A DNA stretch of 55,188 bases from Ilumatobacter nonamiensis YM16-303. Its GTDB lineage: Bacteria; Actinomycetota; Acidimicrobiia; Acidimicrobiales; Ilumatobacteraceae. The notes beneath the pieces are model-generated. The model searched no databases. It was not told where the DNA came from and was given only the letters and a program-made list of their open reading frames with translations. The stretch is from the NCBI RefSeq assembly GCF_000350145.1, contig NZ_BAOL01000040.1, forward strand, positions 1 through 55,188, in the 5' to 3' direction. Shown piece by piece: positions 9,825 through 17,902 of this stretch. A program made the position numbers and the translations under genes. How positions within the stretch are numbered: the stretch's first letter is position 1; every line of letters begins with the position of its first letter.

Positions 9825-10736
9825 CTACACGTCGATCAGTTTGGACTCGGCTCGATCGCTGTCCGCCGCGTCATCGTCCGCGTCCGCGACGTCGTCGTCA
9901 TCATCGATGTCGTCGATGTCCAACCCGAGGCGGTGTGCCTCGGTGTCACTCACGTGCCGACGAACCCGCGCAGCACGGTGATCACCCGTCGGCATCACGG
10001 CCGCCCGACCGAGCGCGAAGATCCCCCGGAACCCGAGATCGATTCCCCGTCGCAGGAGCACCAAGCCGATGAGGACGACACCGACGATCGCTGCCGGTAC
10101 CGCGATCGTCGACAGCAACAGTCGCTTGTCATCGAGCAACGGGGTGAACAGACTCGATTCGATCGGCGTCCCGTCGACGTTGATCGTCTGCACCGGATCG
10201 TCGACGACCGGACAGATCACCTCGGTGTCCTCCAACCCGACGACGGCGTCCCCGCCGAACAACGGGGATTCCGGCGCCACCTTCGACGCGAGGGCGCCGA
10301 TGTTCGCGTCGACAGCCGCCGAGACGAGCACCTGATCGTCGATGTCGATGTACTGCGAGTCGGGTCCGTAGCGGACGTCGATCACCCCGTCGACCGCGTA
10401 CGGGATCGCGCTTCCTGCACGGACGTGATCGATCTGGAAACGGACGGTGCCCTTCTCGACGAACTCGTCCTTGGCGAGCACCGTGCCGACGAATGCCAAC
10501 TCGGCGGGTTCCGGCGCGGGGCAACCGGAGGGAATCTGGATCAGCGCCGACGGTGGTGTCACGAAGTCGGTCGCAGGGGACGGAGCCGGCGCCGGTTCGG
10601 ACGGCGTCGCCGGCTCCGCCGGGGGCGGTGGCTCCGGTGCCGCGGCGGCCGGTGATGCTCCCACGACGGCCGCAGCCAGTCCGACGAGCACCACCTTCCA
10701 CCAGTTCACGTTGACGAGGCTAACGACACCGCTCAC
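9825..10736 (-). CDS. Exported, membrane-anchored protein of unknown function
   Basis: 303 aa with a clear layout. An N-terminal signal peptide (hydrophobic VVLVGLAAAVVG ending in SPAAAAPE) is followed by a Pro/Ala/Glu-rich linker, then an extracellular domain of about 140 residues with one Cys at its start (SGCPAPEP) and one at its end (EVICPVV). A transmembrane helix follows (AVPAAIVGVVLIGLVLL), and a cytosolic tail ends in a run of aspartates (DDIDDDDDVADADDD). The domain's AFVGTVLAKDEF and VRFQIDHVRAG resemble secreted OB-fold (netrin/TIMP-like) domains, which is an inference from pattern only. The GTG start at 10736 is uncertain; GTG 10709 is an alternative. It converges on the hydrolase gene. 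Confidence 0.72.
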   Translation of the reverse strand: MSGVVSLVNVNWWKVVLVGLAAAVVGASPAAAAPEPPPPAEPATPSEPAPAPSPATDFVTPPSALIQIPSGCPAPEPAELAFVGTVLAKDEFVEKGTVRFQIDHVRAGSAIPYAVDGVIDVRYGPDSQYIDIDDQVLVSAAVDANIGALASKVAPESPLFGGDAVVGLEDTEVICPVVDDPVQTINVDGTPIESSLFTPLLDDKRLLLSTIAVPAAIVGVVLIGLVLLRRGIDLGFRGIFALGRAAVMPTGDHRAARVRRHVSDTEAHRLGLDIDDIDDDDDVADADDDAADSDRAESKLIDV

Positions 10737-10761
10737 GCCGGTGGCGGCACTCGTTCGGGTT

Positions 10762-11589
10762 TCAGCGACCGGTGAAGTTCGGGTCGCGCTTCTCGACGAA
10801 GGCGCGCATCGCCTCCGCGGTGTCGGCCGTCGAGAAATTCACGGTCTGCGAGAGCCCCTCGTCGTCGAGGGCCTCCTCGAGGGTCACGTTCATCGAGTTG
10901 TTCAGCAGGCGCTTCGTCATCGCGAGCGCGATCGGCGGACCAGCCGCGAGCCGCGCCGCCCAGTCGTCGACGAACGCGTCGAGGTCGCCGCTCGGAACGA
11001 TGCGATTGACGAGACCGATCGACTCGGCCTCCTTGGCGTCGATGACCTCGGCCAGGAGGGCCAGCTCCTTCGCCTTGTGCAGTCCGATTCGTCGCGGCAG
11101 CAGGAACGAACCGCCGAAGTCGACGCTCAGTCCACGCCGAGCGAAGATCTCGGAATAGCGGGATGTCTCGTCACCGACCACGAGGTCGCACGACAACGCC
11201 ATGTTGAGTCCGGCTCCGACCGCCACACCACGCACCTTCGCAATGGTGGGTTGACGCAACCGGTTGAGCGTCAAGCAGATGTCGGTGATGTGACGCATCG
11301 ACGCGAGCTGGTGCTTGGGGGGCGCAGCCGCTTGCTCCGACGACTCGTCGGATGAGTTGGTCGTCTCGTCCATCCCGCCGACATCGGCGCCCGAACAGAA
11401 GTCGCCCTCGGCCCCGGTGAGGACCAACACCCGGTCCGTCGTGCTGTCGTCGATCTCGCGGAACACGTCGAGCAGTTCGTTCCACATCACCCCGCTCGCA
11501 GCGTTCTTGCGGTGCGGTCGGTTCATCGTGACGGTCACGATGCCCTCCTCGCGCTCGACGATGATGGTCTCTCGGGTGTCAGTGGCCAT
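10762..11589 (-). CDS. Enoyl-CoA hydratase/isomerase (crotonase) family protein
   Basis: Crotonase-fold acyl-CoA enzyme, 275 aa. The oxyanion-hole signatures are DFCSGADVGGM (about residue 62) and KVRGVAVGAGLNMALSCD (about 118). Both catalytic glutamates of classical hydratases are absent: Asn stands where the first Glu is expected, and the second region reads RRGLSVDFGGSFLLPR. An Asp before GG is reminiscent of PaaG-type isomerases, so double-bond isomerisation or another acyl-CoA reaction is as likely as hydration. An insert rich in Ser/Glu (about residues 75-90) is unusual. It lies 25 bp upstream of the exported protein gene on the same strand. The start is ATG 11589. Confidence 0.88.
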   Translation of the reverse strand: MATDTRETIIVEREEGIVTVTMNRPHRKNAASGVMWNELLDVFREIDDSTTDRVLVLTGAEGDFCSGADVGGMDETTNSSDESSEQAAAPPKHQLASMRHITDICLTLNRLRQPTIAKVRGVAVGAGLNMALSCDLVVGDETSRYSEIFARRGLSVDFGGSFLLPRRIGLHKAKELALLAEVIDAKEAESIGLVNRIVPSGDLDAFVDDWAARLAAGPPIALAMTKRLLNNSMNVTLEEALDDEGLSQTVNFSTADTAEAMRAFVEKRDPNFTGR

Positions 11590-11611
11590 GTTGGCGACGA
11601 TACTGAGGATC

Positions 11612-11722
11612 GTGGGCTACAACCCGTATCGGAAGTTCAAGGCGCGCTCGAGCGACTACGTCCTCGTGGCGTGCGCCGTTCTCGTCGCCATCGCCCTCGT
11701 CGCCTGGGCCTTCCTCGGCTGA
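11612..11722 (+). CDS. Small single-pass membrane protein
   Basis: Short reading frame encoding about 36 aa from GTG 11612 (GYNPYRKFKARSSDY, then one hydrophobic helix VLVACAVLVAIALVAWAFLG to the C-terminus). A basic, tyrosine-rich head followed by a helix that ends the protein is typical of tail-anchored small membrane peptides. An upstream ATG at 11588 would give 44 aa but overlaps the start of the divergent crotonase gene. It ends one base before the end of the convergent yraN. No function can be assigned. It is supported only by the clean amphipathic-then-hydrophobic pattern and by filling the gap between the two genes. Confidence 0.45.
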   Translation: MGYNPYRKFKARSSDYVLVACAVLVAIALVAWAFLG

Positions 11723-11723
11723 A

Positions 11724-12107
11724 TCAGAAGGCGGCTTCGATCACCTGGATGCGCACGCCGGTGATCGCGACGACATCGAAGCGCACCCCGCCACGGGGGC
11801 GTCGATGTGCGTCGAGGTACTCGATCGCGAGCTGACGGATGCGGCGCTGTTTCGTGGGGCCGACCGCCGCTGCGGCGGGACCGTATCGATCGGAGCGCCG
11901 CGCCTTCACCTCGCTGAACACGATGATTCCGTCGCGTTCGACGATCAGGTCGAGTTCACCCGACGGTGATCGCCAGTTGCGGTCGAGGACGTCATAGCCG
12001 AGCCGCCGATAGTGAGCGGCGGCGAGGTCCTCGCCCCACTGTCCACGGGCGCGTTTCGACAGGTCGTGTGGAGCCGGTACCGGCTCGCGTGGGGATGAAG
12101 AGTGCAT
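11724..12107 (-). CDS. YraN family (UPF0102) endonuclease-like protein
   Basis: 127-aa member of the YraN/UPF0102 family, which has a restriction-endonuclease-like fold but no settled cellular role. Typical blocks are GQWGEDLAAAHYRRLGYDVLDRNWR, GELDLIVERDG and VFSEVKARRSDRYG (the D...ExK nuclease-like set), then a C-terminal RFDVVAI. It is the last gene of the minus-strand run rpsP-khpA-rimM-trmD-rplS-yraN, a position common in actinobacteria. About 100 bp separate it from rplS. Confidence 0.9.
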   Translation of the reverse strand: MHSSSPREPVPAPHDLSKRARGQWGEDLAAAHYRRLGYDVLDRNWRSPSGELDLIVERDGIIVFSEVKARRSDRYGPAAAAVGPTKQRRIRQLAIEYLDAHRRPRGGVRFDVVAITGVRIQVIEAAF

Positions 12108-12209
12108 CGACGGTCCTTTCGTCGTGGACGACGGGCCGGAACGGCCGAACGGACGCTCGTGCGTCGATGCGATGTCGATGTGATCGCGTGGCGTGCACGC
12201 GATCGGCGC

Positions 12210-12557
12210 TCAGAAGTCGCGCTTCTCGCGGATCTTCGTGGCCTTGCCCTTGCGGTCACGCAGGTAGTACAGCTTGGCCCGACGGACGTCGCCGCGCTTG
12301 ACGACCTCGATCTTCTGCACGGTCGGCGCGTGGAGCGGGAACGTCCGCTCGACTCCGACGCCGTAGCTGAGCTTGCGGACCGTGTAGGTCTCCTGCAACC
12401 CGCCACCCTGACGAGCGATCACGTCGCCCTGGAAGATCTGGACGCGCTCCTTGCCGCCCTCGACGACGCGCACGTGCACCTTCAGCTCGTCGCCCGCCTG
12501 AAAGTCGGGAATGTCGTCACGAATCGAATCGGAATCGATGAAGTCGGTGGCTTGCAT
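12210..12557 (-). CDS. rplS: 50S ribosomal protein L19
   Basis: 115-aa ribosomal protein at the 30S-50S interface of the large subunit. Recognised from [37 protein letters not shown], the [20 protein letters not shown] block and the C-terminal [18 protein letters not shown]. Length and start (ATG 12557, MQATDFID) are standard. It is downstream of trmD in the same direction, separated by 90 bp that contain a strong hairpin (12625-12644), so L19 may be made partly from its own promoter or by readthrough. Confidence 0.98.
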   Translation of the reverse strand: MQATDFIDSDSIRDDIPDFQAGDELKVHVRVVEGGKERVQIFQGDVIARQGGGLQETYTVRKLSYGVGVERTFPLHAPTVQKIEVVKRGDVRRAKLYYLRDRKGKATKIREKRDF

Positions 12558-12624
12558 GGCGTCTACCTGCTGGGTCGAGTCGAAAGATGTGCCCGCGACC
12601 GTCGGATCACTGGCTGTCTGCGTT

Positions 12625-12644
12625 GCCCACCGGTCCCGGTGGGC
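12625..12644. terminator. Hairpin between trmD and rplS
   Basis: Perfect 9-bp inverted repeat GCCCACCGG / CCGGTGGGC with a 2-nt spacer, three bases after the trmD stop and upstream of rplS on the same strand. No T-run follows, so it is at best a weak terminator. It could be an attenuator or RNA-stabilising 3' structure that uncouples rplS from trmD. Confidence 0.5.
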
Positions 12645-12647
12645 CGG

Positions 12648-13439
12648 TCAATGATACGGGTCAGGAGGGAACTCTTCCAACAGCGACTGTTCGTCCACGG
12701 TCACACCGCCTCGCGACTCGACGAGATCGGGACGCTCGCGGATCGTGCGATGCAGCCGTTGCGCTTGGCGATATCGCTCGATTCGGGCGTGATCGCCGCT
12801 GCGGAGGACCTCGGGAACGTCCCAGCCACGAAACTCGAGCGGCCGGGTGTACTGCGGTTCCTCGAGGAGTCCGGATGCACCGAAACTCTCGGTGATCGGG
12901 CTCTGTGTGTTGCCCATCGCTCCCGCTCGCAGGCGGGTGACCGCCTCGATGATGAGGCACGCTGCGACCTCGCCGCCGCTGAGCACCACGTCCCCGATGC
13001 TCACCTCGTCGTCGACGAGGTGGCGTCGGACACGATGGTCGACTCCCTCGTAGCGGCCGCACAGCAGGCTGAATCCACCCGTCGTCTCCGCCAGGTCACC
13101 GAGCTCGGCCGCCATCGACTGGTCGAAGCGCCGTCCACCGGGGCTCAGGAGCAACAGCGGACGGGGAGGATCGTTCGCTTCGACCGAGGCGAAGATCGGG
13201 TCCGGCTTCATCACCATGCCCGCTCCCCCACCGTACGGAGCGTCGTCGACGGTCCGATGGACGTCGGTCGCCTGGTCACGGATGTCGTGGCAACGCAGGT
13301 CGAGCACCCCGCCGGATCGCGCCTTGCCGAGCAGACTCTCGGCGCAGAACTGATCGACGAGATCGGGGAAGAGTGAGAAGACGTCGATCCGCAGCGTCGC
13401 CGACGAGGACGAAGCTGCGCCGGACGCCGATTCAGTCAT
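12648..13439 (-). CDS. trmD: tRNA (guanine-N1-)-methyltransferase TrmD
   Basis: SAM-dependent methyltransferase making m1G37 in tRNAs with G36, which prevents +1 frameshifting. 263 aa. SPOUT trefoil-knot features are visible: [11 protein letters not shown], the [17 protein letters not shown] active loop, [20 protein letters not shown] and [13 protein letters not shown], then the C-terminal DPRTF-like basic tail replaced by [13 protein letters not shown]. The first ~16 residues are a Ser/Ala-rich extension. The start ATG 13439 overlaps the end of rimM by 8 bp, so the two are translationally coupled. Confidence 0.97.
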   Translation of the reverse strand: MTESASGAASSSSATLRIDVFSLFPDLVDQFCAESLLGKARSGGVLDLRCHDIRDQATDVHRTVDDAPYGGGAGMVMKPDPIFASVEANDPPRPLLLLSPGGRRFDQSMAAELGDLAETTGGFSLLCGRYEGVDHRVRRHLVDDEVSIGDVVLSGGEVAACLIIEAVTRLRAGAMGNTQSPITESFGASGLLEEPQYTRPLEFRGWDVPEVLRSGDHARIERYRQAQRLHRTIRERPDLVESRGGVTVDEQSLLEEFPPDPYH

Positions 13440-13938
13440 CGTTCAGCTCGAACAGCCCGTCGGGCACATCGACCGTGATCGTGCCGTCCGCGGCGGTCAC
13501 GACGAAGTTCGCGGGAACGAGCGCACCGGTGTCGGTCTCGATGATCTCCGCGGCAGGGTTCTCGAGGACCGCGGTGCAGACTCCCCGATCGATGCCGTCC
13601 TGGTCGACCACCCGTTGACCGATCAACTCGTGAACCCAGAGGGCTGACGGATCGTCGATCGGCGCGGCGAACAGCTCGACGTTGGTCCACTTCTCGGCGT
13701 CGGTCCGATCGGCGATCTGCTCGAACCGAGCGATGATCCGGCCGTTTCCGAGCACGCGACTCGACACGACGGACAGCATCTGCCCACGGGCGAAGAGTTC
13801 GGCACCGGCGTCGACGCGTTCGCGACGATCGGTGGTCAGCTGGACGAAGATGTCGCCCTTCAGGCCGTGCGGTCGCCGCAAGTGCCCGATGGTGAGCCAA
13901 CCAGCCGGTGGTGTGTCCTGGCGGCCTGACGGCCTCAT
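13432..13938 (-). CDS. rimM: 16S rRNA processing protein RimM
   Basis: Ribosome maturation factor that binds S19 and assists assembly of the 30S head; 168 aa. The N-terminal RimM domain shows [19 protein letters not shown] and the C-terminal PRC-barrel part shows [15 protein letters not shown] and [11 protein letters not shown] 13938 (MRPSGRQD) is chosen because longer versions run into the khpA gene. It lies between khpA (10 bp) and trmD (overlap) in the usual order. Confidence 0.95.
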   Translation of the reverse strand: MRPSGRQDTPPAGWLTIGHLRRPHGLKGDIFVQLTTDRRERVDAGAELFARGQMLSVVSSRVLGNGRIIARFEQIADRTDAEKWTNVELFAAPIDDPSALWVHELIGQRVVDQDGIDRGVCTAVLENPAAEIIETDTGALVPANFVVTAADGTITVDVPDGLFELNDD

Positions 13939-13948
13939 CGGAACGCGC

Positions 13949-14215
13949 TCAGTCGAGGAACTCGATGTCGATCTCGACATCGTCCTTGCTCGCAGCCGCC
14001 CGGGTGACGGTGCGGATGCTTGCAGCGGTGCGCCCACGGCGGCCGATGACGCGACCGAGGTCGCCGTCGCCCACGCGGACGTTCAGCGCCGGACGGTTGC
14101 CCGACTCGTCGACCTCGACGGTGACGGCATCGGGATCATCGACGATCGACTTGACGATGTGGGTCAGGACCGCAACCGCGGTGCCGGCGAACTCGTTGTT
14201 GGCGTCGTCGCTCAC
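13949..14215 (-). CDS. khpA: KH-domain RNA-binding protein KhpA
   Basis: 88-aa RNA-binding protein with one KH domain. The signature loop is GRVIGRRGRTAASIR (GxxG = GRRG), preceded by HIVKSIVDDPDAVTVEV. In Gram-positives KhpA partners with KhpB/Jag and affects cell elongation and division; here that is by homology only. The start is GTG 14215, overlapping the rpsP stop by 4 bp (GTGA), so translation is coupled. An ATG start would require extending through rpsP. Confidence 0.93.
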   Translation of the reverse strand: MSDDANNEFAGTAVAVLTHIVKSIVDDPDAVTVEVDESGNRPALNVRVGDGDLGRVIGRRGRTAASIRTVTRAAASKDDVEIDIEFLD

Positions 14216-14484
14216 TTCGATGCCTTGGAGGCTTCGAACTGCTCCTGCGCTCCCGAGATCTTGATGATCTTGGCGACGCGCTCGGTCGGCTGCGCACCCT
14301 CGCTCAGCCACTTCACGATCTTGTCGTTGTCGACGTTGATCAGCGAGGGCTCCTCGCGGGGGTTGTACTGGCCGAGAATCTCGATGAAACGGCCGTCGCG
14401 GGGCGAGCGGGAGTCCGCCGCCACGATGCGGTACTGGGGTTGCTTGGTCTTGCCGACACGTGTGAGTCGCAGTTTGACTGCCAT
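14212..14484 (-). CDS. rpsP: 30S ribosomal protein S16
   Basis: 90-aa small-subunit protein recognised from MAVKLRLTRVGKTKQPQYRI, VAADSRSPRDGRFIEILGQYNP and the DKIVKWLSEGAQPTERV block. The start is ATG 14484 with an AGGAG ribosome site about 12 nt upstream. It is the first gene of the rpsP-khpA-rimM-trmD-rplS-yraN run. The 116 bp to the divergent permease gene should contain its promoter. Confidence 0.98.
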   Translation of the reverse strand: MAVKLRLTRVGKTKQPQYRIVAADSRSPRDGRFIEILGQYNPREEPSLINVDNDKIVKWLSEGAQPTERVAKIIKISGAQEQFEASKASK

Positions 14485-14600
14485 CTTGATCGTCACTCCT
14501 GGGGATCGAATTCGAGAACGTCGAAAGGCTAGCGGCGACACGATCGTTCCCCTCGTCGGCATCTTCGCTGATCGGCTGGTCAGCGGCTACCGTCGCACCG

Positions 14601-16373
14601 ATGAGCGCCGACTCGTGGATCGCTCTGATCGTCCTCATCGCCACGATCGCCGTGCTCGTCACAGATCGGCTCCCGCCCGTCGTGGTTCTCGGATGTGCGG
14701 TCGGTGCGCTGCTGTTCACGGACGTGATCCAGCCCGACGTGGCCCTGAGCGGATTGTCGAGCCCGGCACCCGCCACGATCGCCGCCCTCTACGTGCTCGC
14801 CGGCGCGGCCACGGCGACGGGGACCTTCGCCGGGCTGGTCGATCGCACGCTGAACCGACGCGGTGCACTCCCCGCGCTCGCCGGGAGCACGGCGGCGCTC
14901 TCCGCGGTCGTACCGAACACTCCCCTGATCGCAATGTTCGCGCCACGCGTCGTCCGCTGGTCGCAACGCACGGGGAACGACGCGTCTCGATATCTGCTCC
15001 CGCTGTCGTTCGCCAGCATCCTCGGTGGAGTCGTCACGCTGATCGGCACATCGACCAACCTGGTCGTCTCCGATCTGCTCGAGCAATCCGGAGACGAACC
15101 GCTCGGGGTCTTCGAGATCACCGTCGTCGGTCTTCCTGTCGCCGTCGTCGGTGTCGTGGTGTTGTCCACCATCGGCGTCCGTCTGCTCCCCGAGCGGACC
15201 GGGATCGCCGACGACCTGGGCCAGCGTGCACGCGAGTTCCAGATGGCCGCGCGGGTCACGACGGGCGGGCCCCTCGTCGGGCGAACGATCGGCGAATCGG
15301 GACTCCGAAATCTCGACGGGATCTTCCTGGCGATGATCGAGCGCGGCGGATCCGACGGCGGCGAGATCGCGTCGGTCTCCGCGGCACCCGACACGATGCT
15401 CGAGGCGGGTGACGTGTGCTGCTTCGTCGGCGACGCTGCACGGGTCATCGATCTCCACGAACTCGCCGGCCTCGAAGCAACCGAGCAATCACATGTGCTG
15501 GGGGCCGAGGGGGCCGGAACGCAGGTGTTCGAGGCCGTGGTCTCGCCCACGTCGCGCCTCGTCGGCCAGTCGCTGCGTTCGGTCGACTTTCGCAGCCGGT
15601 ACCGCGGGGCGGTGATGGCGATCCACCGCTCCGACGCCACGCTCGGCGGTCAACTCGGACGCATTCCGCTCCGCGCCGGCGACGTGCTGCTCGTGCTCGC
15701 CGAGGAGTCGTTCAGCAAGCGGTGGCGGGGAGATGCCGACTTCTCACTCGTCGCCGCCATCAGCGAGCCGCCTCCCGCCCGTCGCAGCCGGAGTTGGCTC
15801 GTTGTCACGGCGACGATCGCGATGGTGGCGATCGCGGCAACGGGGTGGTTGTCGCTGTTCGAATCGGCGCTGATCGCCGCAGCCGCCGTGATCCTCGGTG
15901 GAGCGATCACGCTGCGCGAAGGCTGGCGCGCCGTGAACCTCAACGTCGTCCTGACGATGGCCGCTGCGATCAGCCTCGGCGCCGGGGTCGCTCAAAGTGG
16001 ACTCGCGGGCGAGATCGCCGGGCTGGTCGAGCGTTCCGACGATCTCGGCTTCGGCAACGTCGGACTCGTGGTCGCGGTGATGCTCGCGACGCTCGTGATG
16101 ACCGAGCTGCTCACGAACACCGCGGCGGCAGCCGTGATGTTGCCGATTGCGCTCTCGGTCGCAGCCGACGCCGAGGCCGAACCGCGGATGCTCGCCATCG
16201 CGGTGTTGATCGGAGCGTCGTGTTCGTTCCTGTCACCCGTCGGGTATCAGACGAACCTGATGGTGTACGGCCTGGGCGGCTACAAGTTCAGCGACTTCAC
16301 GCGCGTCGGAGCGCCGCTCACCGTGGCGACCGTGATCACATCGGCGATCATCATCCCCGTCGCGTTCGGCTGA
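14601..16373 (+). CDS. SLC13-type anion permease with TrkA-C (RCK-C) domains
   Basis: 590-aa polytopic membrane protein, predicted sodium-coupled anion (dicarboxylate, sulfate or similar) transporter. Two transmembrane halves flank a soluble centre. The first half contains VVPNTPLIAMFAP and LIGTSTNLVVSD, the second TNTAAAAVMLPIALS and SPVGYQTNLMVYGLGGY, the paired SNT/TN-type signatures of the SLC13/CitT superfamily. Between them (about residues 215-375) lie two TrkA-C-like regulatory domains (GRTIGESGLRN...GDVCCFVGDAARV and GQSLRSVDFRSRY...GDVLLVLAEE). It is divergent from rpsP and convergent with ffh, an island inside a minus-strand cluster. The substrate is unknown. Confidence 0.9.
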   Translation: MSADSWIALIVLIATIAVLVTDRLPPVVVLGCAVGALLFTDVIQPDVALSGLSSPAPATIAALYVLAGAATATGTFAGLVDRTLNRRGALPALAGSTAALSAVVPNTPLIAMFAPRVVRWSQRTGNDASRYLLPLSFASILGGVVTLIGTSTNLVVSDLLEQSGDEPLGVFEITVVGLPVAVVGVVVLSTIGVRLLPERTGIADDLGQRAREFQMAARVTTGGPLVGRTIGESGLRNLDGIFLAMIERGGSDGGEIASVSAAPDTMLEAGDVCCFVGDAARVIDLHELAGLEATEQSHVLGAEGAGTQVFEAVVSPTSRLVGQSLRSVDFRSRYRGAVMAIHRSDATLGGQLGRIPLRAGDVLLVLAEESFSKRWRGDADFSLVAAISEPPPARRSRSWLVVTATIAMVAIAATGWLSLFESALIAAAAVILGGAITLREGWRAVNLNVVLTMAAAISLGAGVAQSGLAGEIAGLVERSDDLGFGNVGLVVAVMLATLVMTELLTNTAAAAVMLPIALSVAADAEAEPRMLAIAVLIGASCSFLSPVGYQTNLMVYGLGGYKFSDFTRVGAPLTVATVITSAIIIPVAFG

Positions 16374-16389
16374 CGACCGACGCCCTCGA

Positions 16390-17835
16390 TCAGCGTGGGA
16401 GTCCGGGCATCCCGGGGCCACCCGGGCCGCCGGGCATGCCGGGCAGATCCATGTTCTCGAGGTCGAGACCGGCGGGCAGTCCCTGCGGACGCTTCGGGCC
16501 GCCCTTGCCCTTCTTCCCCTTCTTGCCACGCTTTCCGCCCGGCATTCCGCCGCCCAGCACGCCCATCTTCTTCATCATCTTCTGCATCTCGTCGAACTGC
16601 TTCACGAGACGGTTGACGTCGCCCACCTGGGTGCCGGACCCTGCGGCGATCCGAACGCGCCGACTGCCGTTGATCACCTTCGGGAACGTGCGCTCCTCCA
16701 TCGTCATCGACCGAATGATCGCTTCGACCGGCTTGAGGTCGTCGTCGTCGATGTTCGCGTCCTTCAGTTCCTTCGGGATGCCCGGCATCATCGACATCAG
16801 ACTGCCGAGCGAACCCATCTTCTTGATCTGCTGCATCTGGTCGAGGAAGTCGTCGAGGGTGAACTGCCCCTCCATCATCTTCTGCGCGGCCTGTTCGGCC
16901 TGGTCCGCTTCGAATGCCTGCTCGGCCTGCTCGATCAGCGTGAGCATGTCGCCCATCCCGAGGATGCGGCTCGCCATCCGGTCGGGGTGGAACTGCTCGA
17001 ACTCGTTGATCTTCTCGCCCGTGGAAGCGAACGCGATGGGTCGCCCGATCACTTCCTTGACCGACAGCGCGGCGCCACCGCGGGCGTCGCCGTCCATCTT
17101 CGACATGATCACGCCATCGATCTTCAGCGTCTCGTGGAACGCTTCGGCGGTCTGCACGGCGTCCTGGCCGGTCATCGCGTCGATCACGAGGAACGTGTAG
17201 TCGGGATCGACCGCTCCCGAGATCAACCGGACCTGCTCCATCATCTCGGCGTCGATCGACAAGCGTCCGGCCGTGTCGACGATGAGGACGTCGCGCCCGA
17301 GCCGCTTCGCCTCCTCGAGTCCCTGGAAGGCGGTGAGCACCGGATCCTCGGGATCGGAATAGACCGGCACGTCGATCTGGGCGCCGAGCGTACGGAGCTG
17401 CTCGACGGCGGCCGGTCGCTGGAGGTCGGCACCGACGAGGAGCGGCTGGCGTCCCTGGGCCTTGAACCAGCTCGCGAGCTTCGCGGTGTTGGTGGTCTTG
17501 CCCGAGCCCTGCAGACCGGCCATCAACACCACCGTCGGCGGCTTCGAGGCGAACTGGATCGAGAGGGTTTCGCCACCGAGCGCTCGGGTGAGCTCGTCGT
17601 TGACGGCCTTGACGACCTGCTGGCCCGGGTCGAGCGCCTTCGACCGGGTTGCGCCGATCGCGTGCTCGCGGATGCGGTTGCAGACGGACCGGACGACGGT
17701 CACGTTGACGTCCGCCTCGAGGAGCGCCGAGCGGATCTCCTTCATCACGTCGTCGACGTCGGACTCCGTGAGGCGGCCCTTGCCGCGGATCTTCTTGACG
17801 ATGCCTTCGAGCCGGCCGGAGAGATTGTCGAACAT
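16390..17835 (-). CDS. ffh: Signal recognition particle protein Ffh
   Basis: SRP54 GTPase that binds 4.5S RNA and signal sequences and docks to FtsY for co-translational membrane insertion; 481 aa. The NG domain has GLQGSGKTTNTAKLA (G1), DTAGRLSID (G3) and SKMDGDARGG (G4 region). The methionine-rich M domain follows (GMGDMLTLIEQAEQAF, MMPGIPK, RRVRIAAGSGT). The last ~55 residues are a basic Gly/Lys stretch and then a collagen-like Gly-Pro-Met tail (MPGGPGGPGMPGLPR), an extension beyond the usual end. It follows ftsY, with a REP-like palindrome filling most of the 67-bp gap. Confidence 0.98.
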   Translation of the reverse strand: MFDNLSGRLEGIVKKIRGKGRLTESDVDDVMKEIRSALLEADVNVTVVRSVCNRIREHAIGATRSKALDPGQQVVKAVNDELTRALGGETLSIQFASKPPTVVLMAGLQGSGKTTNTAKLASWFKAQGRQPLLVGADLQRPAAVEQLRTLGAQIDVPVYSDPEDPVLTAFQGLEEAKRLGRDVLIVDTAGRLSIDAEMMEQVRLISGAVDPDYTFLVIDAMTGQDAVQTAEAFHETLKIDGVIMSKMDGDARGGAALSVKEVIGRPIAFASTGEKINEFEQFHPDRMASRILGMGDMLTLIEQAEQAFEADQAEQAAQKMMEGQFTLDDFLDQMQQIKKMGSLGSLMSMMPGIPKELKDANIDDDDLKPVEAIIRSMTMEERTFPKVINGSRRVRIAAGSGTQVGDVNRLVKQFDEMQKMMKKMGVLGGGMPGGKRGKKGKKGKGGPKRPQGLPAGLDLENMDLPGMPGGPGGPGMPGLPR

Positions 17836-17868
17836 ACGTCGATCAACGCTACCGGCGACCGTTCCAGG

Positions 17869-17901
17869 CGTTACGTAACGGGTCTGACCCGTGACGTAAC
17901 G
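17869..17901. repeat. REP-like palindrome, family 1, copy A
   Basis: 33-bp near-perfect palindrome (one mismatched pair) with arms CGTTACGTAACGGGTC and GACCCGTGACGTAACG around a single central T. It lies between ftsY and ffh, ending one base before the ftsY stop codon. The same sequence, with one base difference, recurs after pckG at 43462-43494, so it is a dispersed repeat rather than a local terminator. Confidence 0.8.
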
Positions 17902-17902
17902 G

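Noticed and set aside
9654-10655. Plus-strand frame of 333 codons over the exported-protein gene
   Set aside because: The opposite strand has a clear signal peptide and transmembrane helix; the plus frame is Arg/Asp-rich without domains.
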